Shown here: in pieces, positions 6,472-9,005 of the stretch
Layout: each line of letters opens with the position of its first letter
How positions within the stretch are numbered: position 1 is the first letter of the stretch
Source of the DNA: JAJPHT01 sp035687045
GTDB lineage: Archaea > Thermoplasmatota > SW-10-69-26 > JACQPN01 > JAJPHT01
Assembly (NCBI GenBank): GCA_035687045.1
Contig: DASRYU010000067.1
Coordinates: 1-9,005 of the forward strand
Direction: 5' to 3'
DNA length: 9,005 nt
The notes under the pieces: model-generated
Told to the model about the DNA's origin: nothing
Databases searched by the model: none
Seen by the model: the letters and a program-made list of their open reading frames with translations, nothing else
Translations under genes and position numbers: made by a program

Positions 6472-6503
6472 GGGTCTTGCGCGAAGCGCCTCGCGCCGCG
6501 GAC

Positions 6504-7274
6504 TCAAGGCTCCGCCGAGCCCGGCACATCCCACACCGCCACGAGCGGCGCCGGCTCGTCCTCGCCCGCGAGCCCGCGCGTGGTGATGCGGAACTCGGCG
6601 GAGAGCCCCTCGTGGACGCTGCGGTGCTTCAGGATGGTCGCGCGCCGGCGTGCGGGGGCGAGCTTCTCGAGGCGGATGACGGCCTTCGCGAGGTGGCGGA
6701 TGACCTGGCCGCCCAGCGGCTCCAGCTCCTCCGTCTCCAGGTTCGTCGTCACCTGGTTCGTGATGACGACGGGGATGTCGCGCTTGCGCGAGACGCCGGC
6801 GAGCTGGTGGAGCTGCGCGGCGAGCGCGCGGCGGCCTCCGACGTCGTCGCCGGTGCCCAGCGCGATGCGGTAGTGGATGGCTGCGCTGTCGAGGATGATG
6901 AGGCCGATCTCGGGCGAGCCGGCCGCGAGGCGCACGGTCTTCTCGATGACCGCCTGCTGCTCGGCGAGCGAGTACGGCTCGAAGAAGAGGATGCTCTCGC
7001 GGACGCGGCGGTAGTGGTCGCCGCTCATCTGCTGCAGGCGCTCGAGCGACACGCCCTCGGTGTCGATGTAGACGGTCTTGCGCCCGGCAAGCGCGGCGTT
7101 GCGCGCGAGCTGCAGGCACACGTTCGTCTTCCCCGCGCCGGCTTCGCCGAAGAACTCCGTGATGGCGCCGGACTCGACGCCGCCGTGGAGCAGCTCGTCC
7201 AACGGGGGGCAGGCGGAGGGGAGGCGCGCCACGGGATGACTCGCTTCGACCAGGGGCGGCATCCCCTTGAACAT
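6504..7274 (-). CDS. radB: DNA repair and recombination protein RadB
   Basis: From ATG 7274 the protein has 256 residues. It is a RecA/Rad51-fold ATPase lacking the N-terminal HhH domain of RadA, which marks it as the euryarchaeal paralogue RadB. It opens with LPSACPPLDELLHGGVESGA, then Walker A GEAGAGKT (43-50), IDTEGVS (70-76), Walker B LIILD (125-129), and ITNQV (171-175). The late LKHRSVHEG segment (215-223) is typical of RadB. RadB binds DNA and assists RadA in homologous recombination and is reported to contact Hjc and the DNA polymerase D small subunit. Alternative starts are ATG 7262 and GTG 7295; the GTG would suit a leaderless transcript from the TATA-like element at 7318-7323. The frame is open further upstream to 7445, but this overlaps the next gene and lacks family sequence. 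Downstream, on the same strand, lies the truncated nuclease-like gene. Confidence 0.93.
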   Translation of the reverse strand: MFKGMPPLVEASHPVARLPSACPPLDELLHGGVESGAITEFFGEAGAGKTNVCLQLARNAALAGRKTVYIDTEGVSLERLQQMSGDHYRRVRESILFFEPYSLAEQQAVIEKTVRLAAGSPEIGLIILDSAAIHYRIALGTGDDVGGRRALAAQLHQLAGVSRKRDIPVVITNQVTTNLETEELEPLGGQVIRHLAKAVIRLEKLAPARRRATILKHRSVHEGLSAEFRITTRGLAGEDEPAPLVAVWDVPGSAEP

Positions 7275-7317
7275 GCCGAACAGTCCGCCAAGCACGCGCG
7301 AGTGGGCGCCCTCGGGG

Positions 7318-7323
7318 GATATC
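7318..7323 (-). promoter_or_regulatory. TATA-like element for radB
   Basis: The minus-strand reading is CGAGATATCCCC, the only AT-rich hexamer (GATATC) in the 64 bases between the upstream gene's stop and radB ATG 7274. TATA geometry predicts transcription start near 7294, about 20 bases before ATG 7274 and on the GTG at 7295. This suggests that radB is transcribed on its own. Confidence 0.4.
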
Positions 7324-7338
7324 TCGTTTGCCCGGGCT

Positions 7339-8505
7339 TCACCCCACGTGCCGGCCGCTGTGGCGCGCCTTGAGCTCCAGCACGTCGCGCTCGATGGCCG
7401 CCGCGTCGGCGCTCTCGACGCCCAGCTCGCGGCGCAGGCGGTCAAGGACCGCCCGCTCGCGCTCGGTCACCTCGCCATCCTCCTGCGCGGCCTCGAAGGC
7501 GCCCTTGTACACCTCGAGCTTCCGGAACTGCAGGTACGCCGGAGAGCCTTCGACCGCCGGCATCGCGCGCTCCGTCAGCCGGTCCGCGAAGCGCTGGACC
7601 GGCGCGAGGGCGAACACGAGGAGCGCCGCCGCCGCGAGGCCGGCCCACGCGCCCACGCGCTCCTGGAAGACGAGCTGCGCGCCTTCGCTCACGACAAAGA
7701 ACACGACGACGAACACCGCGGCGACCGTGCCCCTGTTGATCGTCCACTTGATGCGCAGGTCGATGTCGAAGAGCTGCGCCTTGAGGATGGAGTAGGCGAG
7801 CATCAGCACGAACAGCAGGCACGCCAGCGGATACAGGATGCCTGCGGCCAGCGTGTAGAGCAGGATGCTCGGCGTGGGCGAGCGGAAGGCGATCTCGAGG
7901 AGCGTGAAGCCCGTGAGCTGGAGCACCTCCCAGGTGATGAACGTGGCACCGTACCAGCGCGCCTGGCGCCGCGTGGCGCTCCCCGGCGGCGACTCGCGGT
8001 ACACGCCCACCGCCGCGACGATGCCCAGCGTCGCCGTGACGAGCGCGATGGCCTCGAAGACGAGAGTACCGGTGCGGGTCCAGTAGGAGTCCTGGCGCGC
8101 GTAGGGCACCTCGATGACGCCCGCGACGAGCGCGTCGAAGTTGGCGAGCATGAGCGGAACGATCGCGAGCGGCGAGAGCCACAGGAGCGCGCGGATCCAG
8201 GTGGGCCGCAGCCAGCGCATCGTGCGCGTCGGGAGCGTGGAGAGGAAGAGAAGATAGAACGGCGCGGCGCAGTAGAATCCGGCGAGTGAGACGGCCTGCA
8301 GCGCGAGCGAGGTGACCGCGTCGTCGGCGGCGAACATGAGCCCGACGCCCACGCCGAAGCCGGTGGCGAGCATGGCGAGAAAGAGCGCGAGCGCGCGGTT
8401 CTGCAGGCGCGTGGGGTTCGTCGCGTAGATGGCGATCGCGAGCGCCCACCCCAGCACGAGGTCGATGCAGCCGACCACCGCCCACGGGTTCCAATAGAGG
8501 CCCAT
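7339..8505 (-). CDS. Polytopic sensor-like membrane protein without kinase domain, with TerB-like helical tail
   Basis: This protein of 388 residues has hydrophobic segments at about 8-27, 37-59, 68-90, 103-122, 145-168, 185-205, 212-237, 258-273 and 284-302. The stretch AYSILKAQLFDIDLRIKWTI (237-256), followed by two more helices and FALAPVQRFADRLTERA, closely resembles the membrane sensor region found ahead of histidine kinase or other output domains in bacteria (AYAILRYRLFDID, then RRTLVYG, then APLR-RVQ-L-DR). No H-box, HATPase or cyclase domain follows. Instead the protein ends with a charged helical module of about 60 residues (322-380) containing VYKGAFEAAQEDGEVTERER. This resembles TerB-like helical domains, which often carry the DG-(E/V)-(I/V)-T-x-x-E pattern. 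A signal-receiving role at the membrane is inferred; the partner is unknown. ATG 8505 is preceded by GGGAG at a workable distance. The gene ends 64 bases before radB. Confidence 0.8.
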   Translation of the reverse strand: MGLYWNPWAVVGCIDLVLGWALAIAIYATNPTRLQNRALALFLAMLATGFGVGVGLMFAADDAVTSLALQAVSLAGFYCAAPFYLLFLSTLPTRTMRWLRPTWIRALLWLSPLAIVPLMLANFDALVAGVIEVPYARQDSYWTRTGTLVFEAIALVTATLGIVAAVGVYRESPPGSATRRQARWYGATFITWEVLQLTGFTLLEIAFRSPTPSILLYTLAAGILYPLACLLFVLMLAYSILKAQLFDIDLRIKWTINRGTVAAVFVVVFFVVSEGAQLVFQERVGAWAGLAAAALLVFALAPVQRFADRLTERAMPAVEGSPAYLQFRKLEVYKGAFEAAQEDGEVTERERAVLDRLRRELGVESADAAAIERDVLELKARHSGRHVG

Positions 8506-8576
8506 GCTCCCCCGCTCCCGCCGGAGGAGCGCGAGCCCGCCTCAAGGTCCTTCCGGAGGGCGAGAGGCGCGCGGAC

Positions 8577-8588
8577 AAGGCTTTTCAT
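8577..8588. promoter_or_regulatory. AT-rich element in the divergent intergenic region
   Basis: AAGGCTTTTCAT is the most AT-rich patch between the membrane sensor gene and the RNase Z gene. On the plus strand it would give a transcript starting near 8611, about 15 bases before the RNase Z ATG 8627. On the minus strand (ATGAAAAGCC) it could serve the sensor gene with a leader of about 50 bases that includes its GGGAG ribosome binding site. Which strand it serves is not decided by the sequence. Confidence 0.3.
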
Positions 8589-8626
8589 GGTGGACCCGCT
8601 GCGCGCGCTGTCGCATGCACGAGAAC

Positions 8627-9005
8627 ATGGAGCTCGTCTTCCTCGGCACGGGCGCCAGCTGGCCCAGCGTCGAGCGGAACGTCCCGGCGGTCGCGCTCAA
8701 GCGCGGCAGCGAGATCATCCTGTTCGACTGCGGCGAAGGCACGCAGCGCCAGTTCCAGCGCAGCGGCCTCTCGTACATGCAGGTCAACAAGATCCTCATC
8801 ACACACCTGCACGCCGACCACTACCTCGGGCTCCCCGGCCTTGTGCAGACGATGCGCCTCAACGAGCGCAAGGAGACGCTCATCATCGCGGGCCCACCGG
8901 GCATCCGCGAGCTCTGCGAGGACCTGCGCGTCGTCGCGCGAGGGAGGAGGGAGCGAGGGAGCGAGGGAGGAGGCGAGGGCAGGGGCGAGGGCCGGGGCGA
9001 GGGCC
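8627..9005 (+). CDS. rnz: Ribonuclease Z, N-terminal part (3' partial)
   Basis: The frame from ATG 8627 is open to the window end (126 codons). MELVFLGTGASWPSVERNVP, then ILFDCGEGTQRQ (31-42), and ITHLHADHYLGLPGL (58-72) are the signatures of tRNase Z. The metal-binding motif HxHxDH is complete (H60, H62, D64, H65). RNase Z is a zinc-dependent metallo-beta-lactamase-fold enzyme that cuts the 3' trailer from tRNA precursors. Family resemblance continues through TLIIAGPPGIRELCEDL (84-100) and stops near residue 104. From there the same frame encodes an Arg/Gly/Glu-rich string over a purine-rich repeat (about 8936-9005), where the family has ordinary fold sequence of about 200 further residues. 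The gene may be interrupted by repeat expansion, or the window end may be a poor assembly edge. The assignment of the first 100 residues is secure. Confidence 0.92.
   Translation, partial: MELVFLGTGASWPSVERNVPAVALKRGSEIILFDCGEGTQRQFQRSGLSYMQVNKILITHLHADHYLGLPGLVQTMRLNERKETLIIAGPPGIRELCEDLRVVARGRRERGSEGGGEGRGEGRGEG
8936..9005 (+). repeat. Purine-rich low-complexity repeat inside the RNase Z frame
   Basis: From about 8936 to the window end the plus strand is built from GAGGG, GCGAGG and AGGAGG words. It resolves at the right edge into a 12-base unit, GGGGCGAGGGCC, of which two copies are visible (8982-9005). There is almost no T in the tract. In the RNase Z frame it encodes Gly, Arg, Glu and a Ser without a stop. 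Confidence 0.8.

Noticed and set aside
7275..7445. Upstream extension of radB to ATG 7445
   Set aside because: It would overlap the 3' end of the sensor gene by about 107 bases, contains no family-like residues, and would put the TATA-like element inside the gene.
7267..8289. Plus-strand open frame across the sensor membrane protein gene (340 codons)
   Set aside because: It is Arg/Glu/Ala-biased and highly charged, and opposite a frame with a coherent membrane-helix pattern.

Overview
The window looks like a very GC-rich euryarchaeal chromosome segment, most likely a high-GC Thermoplasmatota-type genome from a metagenome. The evidence is a RadB recombinase paralogue (a euryarchaeal family), a stand-alone ERCC4/XPF-type nuclease with HhH motifs, archaeal-type short leaders with AT-rich TATA-like elements placed where short-leader or leaderless starts need them, and proteins without the strong acidic bias of haloarchaea. 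The assignment is inference. All reading is by eye, with no database search.

Layout. Plus strand, left part: the 3' end of a nucleoside 2-deoxyribosyltransferase-like gene (2-277), a six-helix membrane protein of unknown function (305-1141), a large CPA2-type cation/proton antiporter with two C-terminal RCK_C domains (1241-3556), and an ERCC4-type nuclease (3625-4332). Its stop codon abuts the stop of a convergent minus-strand gene for a secreted Asp-box lipoprotein (4333-5805). Next comes a scarred, degenerate stretch (about 5819-6500). It holds a truncated plus-strand GIDE-like membrane protein, an imperfect inverted repeat, an 8-bp tandem repeat and a minus-strand GxxExxY-family PD-(D/E)XK nuclease lacking its N-terminus. 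Further right on the minus strand are radB (6504-7274) and a kinase-less multi-helix sensor-like membrane protein (7339-8505). Divergent from it is the start of RNase Z (from 8627). That reading frame runs into a low-complexity purine-rich repeat about 100 codons in and leaves the window.

How the genes fit together. There is no single pathway. Two intact genes serve DNA repair or recombination (ERCC4-HhH nuclease and RadB), one serves tRNA 3' maturation (RNase Z), one handles ion homeostasis (antiporter), and three are envelope proteins of unknown role. Most genes seem to be transcribed singly, with short gaps and visible TATA-like elements before the antiporter, lipoprotein, radB and RNase Z genes. 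No tRNA, rRNA, CRISPR array, intact mobile element or phage gene was seen. I did not find a convincing new multi-gene system. The most unusual items are the antiporter architecture, the kinase-less sensor with its acidic helical tail, the Glu-to-Trp change in the deoxyribosyltransferase-like protein, the gene-remnant zone near 6.0-6.5 kb, and the repeat that interrupts RNase Z.
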